From UBA2336 sp031395485 (lineage in GTDB: Bacteria > Bacteroidota > Bacteroidia > Cytophagales > Cyclobacteriaceae): 64,000 bases of DNA. The translations under genes were made by a program, and so were the position numbers. The stretch's first letter is position 1, and every line of letters begins with the position of its first letter. The notes below the pieces were generated by a model, which was given only the letters and a program-made list of their open reading frames with translations, was not told the DNA's origin and did not search any database. The DNA lies in NCBI GenBank assembly GCA_031395485.1, contig JANNUS010000006.1:455109-519108 (forward strand), read 5' to 3'. This document shows positions 35,295 through 44,508 of the stretch, one piece after another.

Positions 35295-35855
35295 ATGGCC
35301 GATTCACGGGTAGCATCGCGGTATGTAAAGTCTCTGCTGGGGTTAGCAGTTGAAAAAGGATCATTGGAGAAAGTTCACCAGGACATGGTTCTGTTTTCAA
35401 AAGTATGCAAGGAGAACCGTGCATTTACTCTAATGCTTCGCAATCCAATCATCAAGCATGATAAGAAGCGTGATATTTTGGAGAAGATATTTAAAAGCAA
35501 AGTGGATGCACTCACGTTGGCCATTTTTGATATTATCACACGCAAAAATCGAGAACCATTATTACCGACCATTGCGAGTGAGTTTCATCTGGCGTACAAC
35601 GATTATAAAGGTGTTGGCGGAGCTTCCGTTACAACAGCCGTTCCGTTGGATACCAAGTTGAGAGGTGAAATTGAAAAAATTGTTAAGAAACTTAGCGATA
35701 AGAAAGAAGTTGAGATTGAAGAGAAGGTAGATGCCGACATGATCGGAGGTTTCATATTAAATGTTGGCGATCGTCAGGTTGACGCATCTATTAAAAATAA
35801 ACTGAACGCATTGAAAGTGAAGTTCAGTCAGAACCCGTACATAAAGGAATTTTAA
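35295..35855 (+). CDS. atpH: ATP synthase F1 subunit delta
   Basis: The 186-residue subunit links the b stalk to the top of F1. The N-terminal helical domain begins with RVASRYVKSLLGLAVEKGSLE and LRNPIIKHDKKRDILEKIF, and the C-terminal part holds VGDRQVDASIKNKL, the family's closing block. It stands between atpF and atpA as expected, with gaps of three and 26 bases. Confidence 0.94.
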   Translation: MADSRVASRYVKSLLGLAVEKGSLEKVHQDMVLFSKVCKENRAFTLMLRNPIIKHDKKRDILEKIFKSKVDALTLAIFDIITRKNREPLLPTIASEFHLAYNDYKGVGGASVTTAVPLDTKLRGEIEKIVKKLSDKKEVEIEEKVDADMIGGFILNVGDRQVDASIKNKLNALKVKFSQNPYIKEF

Positions 35856-35881
35856 GAATATTGTTTTAGAAAAAATAAGTT

Positions 35882-37456
35882 ATGGCAGAAATTAAACCAG
35901 AAGAAGTATCAGCAATATTGCGTGAGCAACTTTCACAAACCCGTACCGATGCTGAACTCGAAGAAGTAGGAACTGTACTTACCGTTGGTGATGGGGTAGC
36001 ACGTATCTACGGACTTACGCAGGCGCAGTCGGGGGAATTACTTGTGTTTGAAAACGGATTGAGAGCGTTGGTATTGAACCTGGAAGAAGATAATGTAGGA
36101 GCCGTATTGTTAGGCGAATCAAAAGGTATTCGCGAAGGCGATACTGTGAAGCGCACACGCAAGATTGCTTCTGTAAAAGTTGGTGATGGTATGTTGGGCC
36201 GTGTTGTGGATACACTGGGTGAACCAGTAGATGGTAAAGGCCCCTTAAAGGGAGAGCTTTATGAAATGCCCTTAGAGCGTAAAGCTCCTGGAGTAATTTT
36301 CCGTCAGCCAGTGAACGAACCGTTACAAACGGGTATCAAAGCCATTGACTCCATGATTCCGATTGGCCGCGGTCAGCGTGAATTGATCATAGGTGATCGT
36401 CAAACAGGTAAAACAGCTGTAGCAATTGATACGATTATTAACCAAAAAGAATTTTACGATAAAGGCGAGCCTGTTTATTGCGTTTACGTAGCCATTGGTC
36501 AAAAAGCTTCAACGGTTGCTTCTGTAGCTGCCGAATTAGAAAAAGCTGGTGCCCTTCCATATACAGTAATTGTACTGGCCTCTGCCGGTGAACCTGCGCC
36601 AATGCAGTTCTTTGCTCCGTTTACAGGGGCATCCATTGGAGAATTTTTCCGTGATACTGGCCGTCCAGCGCTTGTAATTTATGATGACTTGTCGAAGCAG
36701 GCCGTTGCGTATCGTGAAGTATCGTTGTTGTTGAGAAGACCACCAGGTCGTGAGGCATATCCAGGAGATGTGTTTTACCTTCACTCTCGTTTATTAGAGC
36801 GTGCTGCGAAAATCATTAACAATGATGCCATCGCTAAAAACATGAATGACTTGCCTGCTTCTATCAAGCATTTGGTAAAAGGAGGAGGCTCGTTAACAGC
36901 GCTTCCAATTATTGAAACACAGGCTGGCGATGTATCTGCTTACATTCCAACCAACGTAATTTCAATTACGGATGGTCAGATATTCCTCGAGACGAATTTG
37001 TTCAACTCCGGTATTCGTCCTGCCATTAACGTAGGTATTTCGGTATCGCGCGTAGGGGGTAATGCGCAAATAAAATCAATGAAAAAAGTAGCCGGTACAT
37101 TGAAGCTTGATCAGGCTCAGTTCCGCGAACTTGAAGCATTTGCAAAATTCGGTTCTGATTTGGATGCCGCTACAAAGCTTACGATTGAACGTGGGCGCAG
37201 AAATCAGGAAATATTAAAGCAAGATCAGTATGCTCCTGTTTCCGTTGAAGATCAGGTGGCGATCATTACCGTCTCTACCAGAGGCTTTATGGATAAAGTA
37301 CCGGTGAATAAGGTGCGTGAGTTTGAGCAAGAGTTTACCGATATAATGAATGAATTGCACCGAAGCGCACTGGATAATTTACGTGCAGGAAAATTTGAAG
37401 ACGCAGACGTTGCAACGATTAAGAAAGTAGCTATGGATTTAGCAAGCAAATACTAA
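35882..37456 (+). CDS. atpA: ATP synthase F1 subunit alpha
   Basis: The 524-residue regulatory nucleotide-binding subunit of F1 alternates with beta in the hexamer. The P-loop GDRQTGKT lies at residues 171-178. ALVIYDDLSKQAVAYREVSLLLRRPPGREAYPGD surrounds the Walker B region and the family signature PAINVGISVSRVGG is present (in pieces, from about residue 378). The length is full. It is followed by a 72-base gap with an imperfect hairpin before atpG. No atpD follows in this operon. Confidence 0.98.
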   Translation: MAEIKPEEVSAILREQLSQTRTDAELEEVGTVLTVGDGVARIYGLTQAQSGELLVFENGLRALVLNLEEDNVGAVLLGESKGIREGDTVKRTRKIASVKVGDGMLGRVVDTLGEPVDGKGPLKGELYEMPLERKAPGVIFRQPVNEPLQTGIKAIDSMIPIGRGQRELIIGDRQTGKTAVAIDTIINQKEFYDKGEPVYCVYVAIGQKASTVASVAAELEKAGALPYTVIVLASAGEPAPMQFFAPFTGASIGEFFRDTGRPALVIYDDLSKQAVAYREVSLLLRRPPGREAYPGDVFYLHSRLLERAAKIINNDAIAKNMNDLPASIKHLVKGGGSLTALPIIETQAGDVSAYIPTNVISITDGQIFLETNLFNSGIRPAINVGISVSRVGGNAQIKSMKKVAGTLKLDQAQFRELEAFAKFGSDLDAATKLTIERGRRNQEILKQDQYAPVSVEDQVAIITVSTRGFMDKVPVNKVREFEQEFTDIMNELHRSALDNLRAGKFEDADVATIKKVAMDLASKY

Positions 37457-37467
37457 TTTGAAAATGT

Positions 37468-37522
37468 AATGATTGGATAATCTGAAACTGCAAAGTTTTC
37501 AGGTTTCAATCTTCAAATCATT
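37468..37522 (+). other. Imperfect hairpin between atpA and atpG
   Basis: AATGATTGGATAATCTGAAA and a matching downstream arm ending CAATCTTCAAATCATT fold into a long imperfect stem with the GAAACTG/CAGGTTTC part innermost. There is no T-tract, so it is not a classical terminator; RNA processing or spacing of translation is possible. Confidence 0.45.
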
Positions 37523-37528
37523 TGAAAG

Positions 37529-38413
37529 ATGCCGAGTTTAAAGGAAGTAAAAAATAGAATTGGTTCTGTAGTGTCTACACAGCAGATTACTAAAGCCATG
37601 AAAATGGTTGCGGCTGCTAAGTTGAGAAGATCACAGGATAGGATTATGCAAATGCGCCCATTTGCAAAAAAAATGTCTTTTATACTTCAAAATCTGTCAG
37701 CGGCTCAGGTAAAGGATGCAAATGACAACGTATTTGCAAAGACCCGTGAAGAGAAGAAAATTCTGATTGTGGCTGTGAGCTCCGATCGCGGACTCTGTGG
37801 ATCTTTTAATAGTAGCGTTTTTAAGGGCGTGTTAAAACTTATTCTTGATAATTACGAACCCCAACAGAAAAAGGGAAACGTAGTAATTCTTCCTATTGGA
37901 AAAAAGGCTATGGAATTTTTCACCAAGAGAAAAATGCCTACTGTAAATGATTTTTCTGGCATATTGAGCAGTGTTACGTTTGACAATGTGAGCAAGGCTA
38001 CAGGATTTATGATGGAAGAATTCCTGGCAGGTAAGTATGATAAGATTGAAATAGTTTATAATGAATTTAAAAACGTAGCTACTCAGATTTTGCGTACCGA
38101 ACAGTTTCTTCCCGTGCTCTCTCCAGCGAAGGAATCAAAACATGCGGATATCGATTATATTTATCAACCTCAGAGAACGGAAATAGTAAAAGGGCTTATC
38201 CCTAAATCATTAAAAGTTCAATTGTTTAAAGCCATTTTAGATTCCAGCGCTTCTGAAAATGGGGCCAGAATGACAGCCATGGATAAAGCCACTGAAAACG
38301 CAGGAGAATTGCTAAAGGAGTTGCGCTTAACCTATAACCGCTCGCGTCAGGCTTCCATTACAAAGGAGATTCTTGAAATTGTTGGCGGTGCCGAAGCATT
38401 AAAATCAGCATAA
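37529..38413 (+). CDS. atpG: ATP synthase F1 subunit gamma
   Basis: The 294-residue central-stalk subunit has the N-terminal helix LKEVKNRIGSVVSTQQITKAMKMVAAAKLRR and the C-terminal helix with RMTAMDKATENAGELLKELRLTYNRSRQASITKEI that together form the rotating coiled coil (given here in part). SDRGLCGSFNSSVFK marks the Rossmann-like domain. A strong terminator follows, so the unit ends without atpD and atpC, which Bacteroidota usually keep elsewhere. Confidence 0.97.
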   Translation: MPSLKEVKNRIGSVVSTQQITKAMKMVAAAKLRRSQDRIMQMRPFAKKMSFILQNLSAAQVKDANDNVFAKTREEKKILIVAVSSDRGLCGSFNSSVFKGVLKLILDNYEPQQKKGNVVILPIGKKAMEFFTKRKMPTVNDFSGILSSVTFDNVSKATGFMMEEFLAGKYDKIEIVYNEFKNVATQILRTEQFLPVLSPAKESKHADIDYIYQPQRTEIVKGLIPKSLKVQLFKAILDSSASENGARMTAMDKATENAGELLKELRLTYNRSRQASITKEILEIVGGAEALKSA

Positions 38414-38432
38414 TTCGCCCGTAAGTAAAAAC

Positions 38433-38465
38433 AAAAAGTCTCGAAATAGGAGACTTTTTTGTTTT
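38433..38465 (+). terminator. Terminator of the ATP synthase operon
   Basis: AAAAAGTCTC, loop GAAATAG, and GAGACTTTTTT followed by GTTTT form a clear rho-independent terminator 20 bases past atpG. Confidence 0.9.
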
Positions 38466-38818
38466 ATAGAAGACGAGTAAGCTAGATAAGATTTTACTTA
38501 TTCGTTATCTATTGTGCCGCGCAATCTTCAGTTGCACTATTCTAAAGTATAGGTGAGAAAGCGCATGCATGTCTTTGATTTTATCGCCCGTGTCAATTAT
38601 TTTACTTTTCGACCGAATATATTACACGAAGTAAACATGCGTTAGAATTTAAAATTCTATCAAAACCAGTATGAAAACCGGAGAACACCGCTTCAGGCAA
38701 ATTAAATTTCAGAAAATCTTAACAAAACCTTATTTTGGCTATGTATAGTTGCTGTTACAAATTATATTCGACTTTTTAAAACCTAAACTGGAGTTGCATC
38801 CAATAATAGCCTAAGAGA
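38466..38818. other. Intergenic region before the PAS kinase gene
   Basis: About 350 AT-rich bases with no convincing coding frame, RNA gene or repeat. There is a short perfect palindrome GCATGC (38564-38569), and the stretch TCGACTTTTTAAAACC before the kinase may hold its promoter, but no full TAnnTTTG box is found. Confidence 0.4.
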
Positions 38819-40306
38819 ATGTCGGAATTTTTTCAGCAACTTCCTGGGGTAATCTACGAGCTAACAATTCAGCCAAACGGCAGCAGGTCATTTACCTTTA
38901 TTAGCGCTAATGCTTTAGAAATTCTCGGATTAAGCGCAAAGGATTTAATGAATGATGGTTCACTCTTCAATGATATTCTTATTCCGGAGGATCGCGAAAG
39001 TTTTGAGCAATCTTCAAAAGAGAACTATAAGCGCGAGACCATGTTGAGTTGGGAGGGACGTATTTTGGTCAATGGGCTGACCCGATGGGTTGAAGCGCGT
39101 TCTAATTTTGAACGAAGAAATGACACCGTAATTAGAAAGGGAATTATTCTAGACATTACCGATCGCAAACTTCGTGAGCAGCAAGCGGAAGCAATCAGTA
39201 ATAGAAACGAAACTATGTTTACCCAATTGTTTAACAGTGCACCTATGGGTGTTGTGTTGTTAAGCGCAACGGGACAAGTAGAGCTTGTAAACGATGGCTT
39301 TCTTGAAATGTTTGGATATGATTTGGGTTTATTGAAAGGAATGAACTTGAATGATTTTATTGTGCCGGATGAATTGAAAAATGAAGGCATCGATCTCAAC
39401 AACTTAATCAGAGACAGTAAAATTATTAGTGTCGTTACCAGACGAAAACATCGGTCTGGTTCCCTTGTCGATGTGCTTCTGTATGGTGTTCCCGTGATGC
39501 TTGATCATAAAACCATTGGCATTTATGGTGTGTATGTTGATATTACCGATCGCAAAAAAGTAGAAGAAGAGCTTAAGGTTAGAAATACCGAGCTCGATAA
39601 TTTTGTGTATAAAGTTTCACATGATTTGCGTGCACCGCTTTCCTCTATCTTAGGCTTGGTGAACCTCGCCCGTTTGCCCGGTAATGATGATGACCCCATG
39701 GAATATATCGATATTATTGGCAGTAAAGTTGAGGGTCTCGATCACTTTATTAGTGATGTGCTCAGTCATTCAAAAAATCTAAAATTGAATGTGAGTTATG
39801 CGAAGGTTGATTTTAATTCCATCATTTCACGAGCTTTTACTGATTTGAATTACCTGGAGGGTGCTTCTGAGGTGATGGTGTATAGAAGGGTAGATAACAC
39901 TGAATTTTATAGCGATCCATGGAGAATTTCTGAAATATTTCGCAACCTTGTTTCCAATGCAATAAAATATCGTCAGATAGATAAAGCGGAGCCAGAAGTA
40001 CGAATAGAAGTTAATGCTAGTAATCTACATACAGAAATTATTTTTGCCGACAATGGAATCGGCATTGCAGAGGAGAACAAGGGTAAAATTTTTGAAATGT
40101 TTTACCGCGCTACCGAACAATCAGACGGCTCGGGTATCGGCTTGTATATTGTAAAAAATGCTGTTGAAAAATTGGGGGGTACGATTTCGGCGCATAGTGA
40201 AGTAGGAGTTGGAACAACATTTAGCATTATATTGCCAAACCGTTCCGGTGAGGTAGCCGCGCAGCCGCGTGTTCACTTCGCGGTTCAAAGCAATGAAAGC
40301 AATTGA
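38819..40306 (+). CDS. PAS-domain sensor histidine kinase (cytoplasmic)
   Basis: The 495-residue kinase has no membrane helix. Two PAS domains cover residues ~1-120 (with GVIYELTIQPNG and a PAC end DITDRKLREQQ) and ~125-245 (FNSAPMGVVLL, DITDRKKVEEEL). A HisKA domain follows with the phospho-acceptor His268 in VSHDLRAPLSS. The ATP-binding domain shows the N box (FRNLVSNAIKYR), DNGIGIAEENKGKIFEMFYRA (given in part as DNGIGIA) and GSGIGLYIVKNAVEKLGG. PAS domains may sense redox, ligand or light signals, but no cofactor residue stands out. No response regulator is next to it. Its last 14 bases overlap the start of the acetyltransferase-like gene. Confidence 0.93.
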   Translation: MSEFFQQLPGVIYELTIQPNGSRSFTFISANALEILGLSAKDLMNDGSLFNDILIPEDRESFEQSSKENYKRETMLSWEGRILVNGLTRWVEARSNFERRNDTVIRKGIILDITDRKLREQQAEAISNRNETMFTQLFNSAPMGVVLLSATGQVELVNDGFLEMFGYDLGLLKGMNLNDFIVPDELKNEGIDLNNLIRDSKIISVVTRRKHRSGSLVDVLLYGVPVMLDHKTIGIYGVYVDITDRKKVEEELKVRNTELDNFVYKVSHDLRAPLSSILGLVNLARLPGNDDDPMEYIDIIGSKVEGLDHFISDVLSHSKNLKLNVSYAKVDFNSIISRAFTDLNYLEGASEVMVYRRVDNTEFYSDPWRISEIFRNLVSNAIKYRQIDKAEPEVRIEVNASNLHTEIIFADNGIGIAEENKGKIFEMFYRATEQSDGSGIGLYIVKNAVEKLGGTISAHSEVGVGTTFSIILPNRSGEVAAQPRVHFAVQSNESN

Positions 40307-41462
40307 AGTAAAAACAGAACAACACATTCGTGAGTTTATAGAGTTCCCCATTAAACTGTATAAGCATGAGCCCCATTGGATCAGACCTCTTGAAACCGAT
40401 ATTGAATCGGTATTTGATAAAAAAAAGAATAAATTTTTTTCTCACGGAGAATGCGCCCGTTGGATTCTGCAAAATGAAACACAAAAAACGATAGGCACAG
40501 TTGCCGCCTTTATTGATCATAAAACTGTTAACAAAGGGAATGATCAGCCAACCGGAGGCATGGGTTTTTTTGATTGCATAAACGATCAGCAAGCCGCTTT
40601 CTTATTGTTTGATTTGTGTAAAGAGTGGCTTAGCACAAGAGGAATGGAAGCCATGGATGGCCCAATAAATTTTGGTCCACGCGATCGTTGGTGGGGGTTG
40701 CTTGTCGATGGGTTTAACCGCGAACCGAATTATCAATGCAATTACAATTTTTCGTATTACAAGGATTTTTTTTCAGCCTACGGATTTCAAGTTTATTTTT
40801 TTCAGTTTACCTATGGACGAAAAGCAATGGCTCCTGTTTCGGAACGGCTATGGGATAAATCAAATCTTGTAGAGCAAGACCCAAGTTATTCATTTTCGTT
40901 TTTTAAAAGCAATGATATGAATAAGTTGGCGGACGATATTCGCTCTGTTTATAACAAGGCTTGGGCAAAGCGTGGCGAGCTTGCCGAGCTTTCTCAGGCA
41001 CAAGCCAGAAATATGGTTAAGCAGATGAAGCCTGTAATGGATAAACATTTAGTTTGGTTTGGATACTATAAAGGTGAACCCATCTCATTCTTTATTTCAA
41101 TACCAGAGCTTAACCAGATTTTTAAACATGTGAATGGAAAGCTTAATATACAGGGTAAAATTAAATTTCTCTGGCATCGTTGGCGAAAAACAAATAAGAA
41201 GGCTTTTGGTATTTTGTTTGGCATCGTGCCCGAACATCATGGTAAAGGAGTAGATGGCGGAATGATTTTGGGGTTTAGAAAATTAATACAGGAAGAGTAT
41301 TTGCGCTATGAAGACTATGAATTTGGGTGGATCGGTGATTTTAATCCTAAGATGATGCGAGTATCCGAGCAAGTTCAGACAGAAATTGTGAAAAAGCATG
41401 CTACCTATCGCAAACTATTTGACGAGACAAAACCCTTTAAGAGAATGCCCATTATTGGCTAA
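40293..41462 (+). CDS. GNAT-like N-acetyltransferase of Bacteroidota type
   Basis: The ~389-residue cytoplasmic protein resembles large hypothetical acyltransferases widespread in Bacteroidota: HEPHWIRPLETDI near the start, GFFDCINDQQAAFLLFD, DGPINFGPRDRWWGLLVDGF, and PEHHGKGVDGGMILGFRK, which looks like the acetyl-CoA-binding loop of a GNAT fold. The substrate is unknown. I start at ATG 40293, eight codons after an earlier ATG at 40269; both lie inside the end of the kinase gene, giving a 14-base overlap (40293) in another frame. Translation is thus probably coupled to the kinase. Confidence 0.75.
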   Translation: MKAIEVKTEQHIREFIEFPIKLYKHEPHWIRPLETDIESVFDKKKNKFFSHGECARWILQNETQKTIGTVAAFIDHKTVNKGNDQPTGGMGFFDCINDQQAAFLLFDLCKEWLSTRGMEAMDGPINFGPRDRWWGLLVDGFNREPNYQCNYNFSYYKDFFSAYGFQVYFFQFTYGRKAMAPVSERLWDKSNLVEQDPSYSFSFFKSNDMNKLADDIRSVYNKAWAKRGELAELSQAQARNMVKQMKPVMDKHLVWFGYYKGEPISFFISIPELNQIFKHVNGKLNIQGKIKFLWHRWRKTNKKAFGILFGIVPEHHGKGVDGGMILGFRKLIQEEYLRYEDYEFGWIGDFNPKMMRVSEQVQTEIVKKHATYRKLFDETKPFKRMPIIG

Positions 41463-41501
41463 CCGAATACGGAAGACCACTTTTTAGATAGAGAGATTAG
41501 C

Positions 41502-42041
41502 CTAAATTTTTAAAGCTGAATCAATTGCATCTATTGCAGTTTGTCTTCGTAACTCTTGAGCCCCTTTTATTTCAACGTAGGTTGTTTCGCTTCTTGTGAG
41601 TTCTGTTTTGTAAAGGTCAAACAGTAGTTCACGCTTTTCAGGATGTTCACGCTGTGGATCATCGGCCCAAGGGATGTCGATAAATGTTAAGAGATGAAGG
41701 TCATATTTTCGAACAAGCATTTCATTTAATATAGAAGACGGACAATTGCCATACTTAAACTCGCTCCATATTTTAATCACAACAAGATTTGTATCGCAGA
41801 TGAGTACTTTATTAGCCTGCTCGGCAAGGCTGTCCTCCAGGAGCAGTTGGGATTTCGCTATCTCCACCAAATCATTTTTAGTATACGGCCTGGTAAGCTT
41901 ATCAATGTAACTTCTGGCGTATTCGGGCACCCACTTGGTTTCATAGTGCTGAGCCAAAAAGCCTGCTAATTTGGTTTTACCAGTACATTCAGGCCCAACT
42001 ATGGCGATTCTCTTTACCTTTGAGCCCTTATGTGTATCCAT
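41502..42041 (-). CDS. NadR-like P-loop kinase (ribosylnicotinamide-kinase type)
   Basis: The 179-residue protein has a Walker A motif (AIVGPECTGKTKLAGFLA) followed by the NadR-kinase-like segment KWVPEYARSYIDKL and DTNLVVIKIWSEFKYG. The length and order fit the C-terminal kinase part of NadR, which phosphorylates nicotinamide riboside for NAD salvage. No PnuC transporter or adenylyltransferase domain is present here, so the NMN-adenylyltransferase step is not implied. It diverges from the amine-oxidase gene with about 67 bases between them. Confidence 0.82.
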   Translation of the reverse strand: MDTHKGSKVKRIAIVGPECTGKTKLAGFLAQHYETKWVPEYARSYIDKLTRPYTKNDLVEIAKSQLLLEDSLAEQANKVLICDTNLVVIKIWSEFKYGNCPSSILNEMLVRKYDLHLLTFIDIPWADDPQREHPEKRELLFDLYKTELTRSETTYVEIKGAQELRRQTAIDAIDSALKI

Positions 42042-42108
42042 AGGTCTAAAAATGGATATATTTTATTAGAATTCTAATGATCATTATCTTTCTGAAAACA
42101 ACACGGAA

Positions 42109-43575
42109 TTGAAACGTAGAATAGCACTTAAACATTTAGGCTTTGGCGTAACCGCAGGATTAGCGTTGCCATGGTTGAGCTCTTGTATTGAAGACCTAAA
42201 AGAACCTAAAGTAAAGTACGATGGGGTTGTTGGGATTATTGGCGCAGGGGCTGCGGGATTGTATGCCGCTGACTACCTGTTAGCGAAGGGCATAAAAGTG
42301 AAAATTTTCGAGGCTTCATCAAGCATGGGCGGAAGAGTTCGTTCCATACGAACTACCGATCCGCTTTTCTCAAACTTCATTGCCGATTTCCCCTTAGAGC
42401 TAGGGGCCGATAGAATTATTGGAAGTGACTCTACCTGGGGAACACTCGTAAAGCTATACAAAGCCCCCACGGTTGATTTTAGAGGAGGAACAACAAATGC
42501 TGTGGATAAATATATTCTTGATGATCAATATAAAACGCTACTGGATGTTCAAGCGGACAATGACTTTAATGCTTTACTAAATTTTAGAGATACTATTTTG
42601 CCAAGCTATAGTGGAGGAGGATCGGTGCAGGCTGTGGCGGGGCTAAGTTCAAGAGTTAATGGAATACTTAATTCCTGGTTGGGCAACGCTTATGGTACAT
42701 CAAGTAATCGGATCTCCGCCCAAGCATTAGGTGAGGCTATTTCATTGATTGAGCATGATGGGAAGGAACTTACATTGGAGTTAAACTCAATGGCGAATGT
42801 TCTTCTTTCGCGTTTTAATAAGTCTACAGCTAGCGTACAACTTAACAGCGCAGTTAAATCTGTTGACTATGCTGGAGAATTAATCACTCTGTCAGTTCAA
42901 AATACAGTAACATTAGAAACGACAACCGAAACAGTCGGTAAGTTAATTGTTGCTGTTCCTGTATCTATTTTAAAAGCAGGGGATATCACCTTTACACCTT
43001 CGTTACCGGCATCAAAAGGAAGCGCGTTAGGGAACATTGGTATGGACGCCTCCATTCGGGTGATCCTGGAATTCAAGCGCAATGATTTTTTTGGAGCAGA
43101 CACAGCATTTATTTTTGGAGGAAGTGATGCCCCCTCTTATTTTGTAGCAGGCTCAGGCAGAAGTGAGGATAACAAAACATTTAGCATAACAATCAATGGA
43201 GCGAAAGCAGAAGAACTATCAGTGTTGAGTGATGAAGAAAAAATAGAGCAAATTCTTGCTGAATTAGATAGCGCTTTTGGGGCACCCGGTAATTTGGCTA
43301 GCACGAATGTGCGCAGGAAAATCGATGGCGTAGAAAATACTATTATTTATGCGGTGCAAGATTGGAAGAAAGAACCCTATATTAAAGGAGGGCAGTCTTA
43401 CCCACTAGTGGGGGGAACGAATAATGATCGTGTTGCACTTGCCGCACCGGTAGGAGAAAACTTATATTTTGCTGGTGAAGCCACGGATATTACAGGGGAA
43501 TTTGGTACGATCAGTGGCGCATTGAATTCAGGTAGGCGTGCAGCGGAAGAGTTAATTGCATCTATTGTTGGGTAA
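42109..43575 (+). CDS. FAD-dependent amine oxidase, exported lipoprotein-like
   Basis: The 488-residue protein is a flavin-containing amine oxidase: dinucleotide-binding GVIGIIGAGAAGLYAADYLL and FEASSSMGGRVRS near the N-terminus, and the FAD-binding end ENLYFAGEATDITGEFGTISGALNSG (shown in part). It begins MKRRIALKHLG with a twin Arg and has LSSC (Cys26), so it may be exported folded by the Tat system and lipidated. That would suit a flavoprotein. The start is TTG at 42109, as no ATG in frame lies close upstream. Family members oxidise amines or polyamines; the substrate is unknown. A family-A repeat follows. Confidence 0.88.
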   Translation: MKRRIALKHLGFGVTAGLALPWLSSCIEDLKEPKVKYDGVVGIIGAGAAGLYAADYLLAKGIKVKIFEASSSMGGRVRSIRTTDPLFSNFIADFPLELGADRIIGSDSTWGTLVKLYKAPTVDFRGGTTNAVDKYILDDQYKTLLDVQADNDFNALLNFRDTILPSYSGGGSVQAVAGLSSRVNGILNSWLGNAYGTSSNRISAQALGEAISLIEHDGKELTLELNSMANVLLSRFNKSTASVQLNSAVKSVDYAGELITLSVQNTVTLETTTETVGKLIVAVPVSILKAGDITFTPSLPASKGSALGNIGMDASIRVILEFKRNDFFGADTAFIFGGSDAPSYFVAGSGRSEDNKTFSITINGAKAEELSVLSDEEKIEQILAELDSAFGAPGNLASTNVRRKIDGVENTIIYAVQDWKKEPYIKGGQSYPLVGGTNNDRVALAAPVGENLYFAGEATDITGEFGTISGALNSGRRAAEELIASIVG

Positions 43576-43594
43576 GATTTACTTGTAGGGAAAC

Positions 43595-43690
43595 CGTCAC
43601 TTCGCAAGGAGGACCAACTGGAGAGCTTCCCCTTCATAGGCACTTATGTACAGACTTTGCCGAAGGGGGTTTCTTCGCTACGAAATGACG
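43595..43690. repeat. Intergenic inverted-repeat element, family A copy 3
   Basis: CGTCACTTCG at the left and CGAAATGACG at the right are imperfect 10-base terminal inverted repeats enclosing 76 bases. The ends match those of the elements at 7303 and 9697. Confidence 0.65.
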
Positions 43691-43715
43691 AACGTTTTCT
43701 TTGTGCAATTACACA

Positions 43716-44399
43716 TTATAATTTTTTATATTCTACAATAAAAGCGTCTGGGAATTTTCCTCGAAGCTCTTCACGAAAAATTTCGGCTTTTTGGCGAGTT
43801 GTAAATTGACCCAGTATTAGGGCATAGTATTTTATACCGTTAACAATTTTAACCTGAACCGTAACCTTTTTTTGATATGAACTTTTTAGGTTGTCGGCCA
43901 ATCGCATGAGGTTGACAAGCTCCTGATAGGTTCCAATTTGAATTCCAAATCCACTCGGTTGCAAACGTTCGATTTCAAAGTCATAGAACTCTTTCTCTTC
44001 TACCGATACCTGCCCGATTACCCGAACCGGATCGCTTGTCTTTCCACTTCCGGTATCAAGTATGTCCACTTGCACATCGGCAAGCCCTTGATTTATAAAG
44101 CCCAATTTTTCTGCTGCCGATTTCGAAAGATCAATAATACGACCATCCACATAAGGACCTCGGTCGTTGATTATTACTTCCACCGCTTGGTTATTAGCCA
44201 AGTTTGTTACTTTAACCTTTGTTCCGAATGGTAGCGATTTATGAGCAGCCGTTAGCTTACTGTGCTTATATTTTTCACCACTTGCGGTTGTGCGACCCTC
44301 AAATTTATCGGCATAAAAAGAAGCTTTTCCGGTTTGTGTTTGAGCAAAGGCTGCTATGGAAATACTTACAGAAAGCAATAGAAAATAGATTTTCTTCAT
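43716..44399 (-). CDS. RlpA-like septal-ring lytic transglycosylase with SPOR domain
   Basis: The 227-residue product has a signal peptide (MKKIYFLLLSVSISIAAFAQ), a double-psi beta-barrel RlpA domain (GKASFYADKFEGRTTASGE, LPFGTKVKVTNLANN, VIINDRGPYVDGRIIDLSK, given in part) and a C-terminal SPOR domain (GFGIQIGTYQEL and YYALILGQFTTRQKAEIFR). RlpA proteins cut glycan strands without peptide stems, and SPOR domains bring them to such denuded glycans at the division site. I use ATG 44399; the 16 residues before it in frame would put a Cys-rich piece ahead of the signal. The gene is divergent from guaB. Confidence 0.92.
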   Translation of the reverse strand: MKKIYFLLLSVSISIAAFAQTQTGKASFYADKFEGRTTASGEKYKHSKLTAAHKSLPFGTKVKVTNLANNQAVEVIINDRGPYVDGRIIDLSKSAAEKLGFINQGLADVQVDILDTGSGKTSDPVRVIGQVSVEEKEFYDFEIERLQPSGFGIQIGTYQELVNLMRLADNLKSSYQKKVTVQVKIVNGIKYYALILGQFTTRQKAEIFREELRGKFPDAFIVEYKKL

Positions 44400-44479
44400 A
44401 ATGGTTGGTATTGGAATCAAAAATAGGCAATTGGTACATGAGCACATTGGCTTATAGATAAATTAGTCTACCTTTATCC

Positions 44480-44508
44480 GGCAAATAATAGATCGTAAAT
44501 TATTTGCC
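44480..44508 (+). promoter_or_regulatory. Inverted repeat touching the guaB start codon
   Basis: GGCAAATAAT and ATTATTTGCC are a perfect 10-base inverted repeat with a 9-base spacer. The right arm ends at 44508 and the ATG of guaB begins at 44509. In RNA this forms a stem that would cover the ribosome-binding region; in DNA it could be an operator. Confidence 0.7.

Noticed and set aside
37457..38432. Loss of atpD and atpC as a defect
   Set aside because: Separate placement of beta and epsilon genes is usual in Bacteroidota, and a normal terminator follows atpG.
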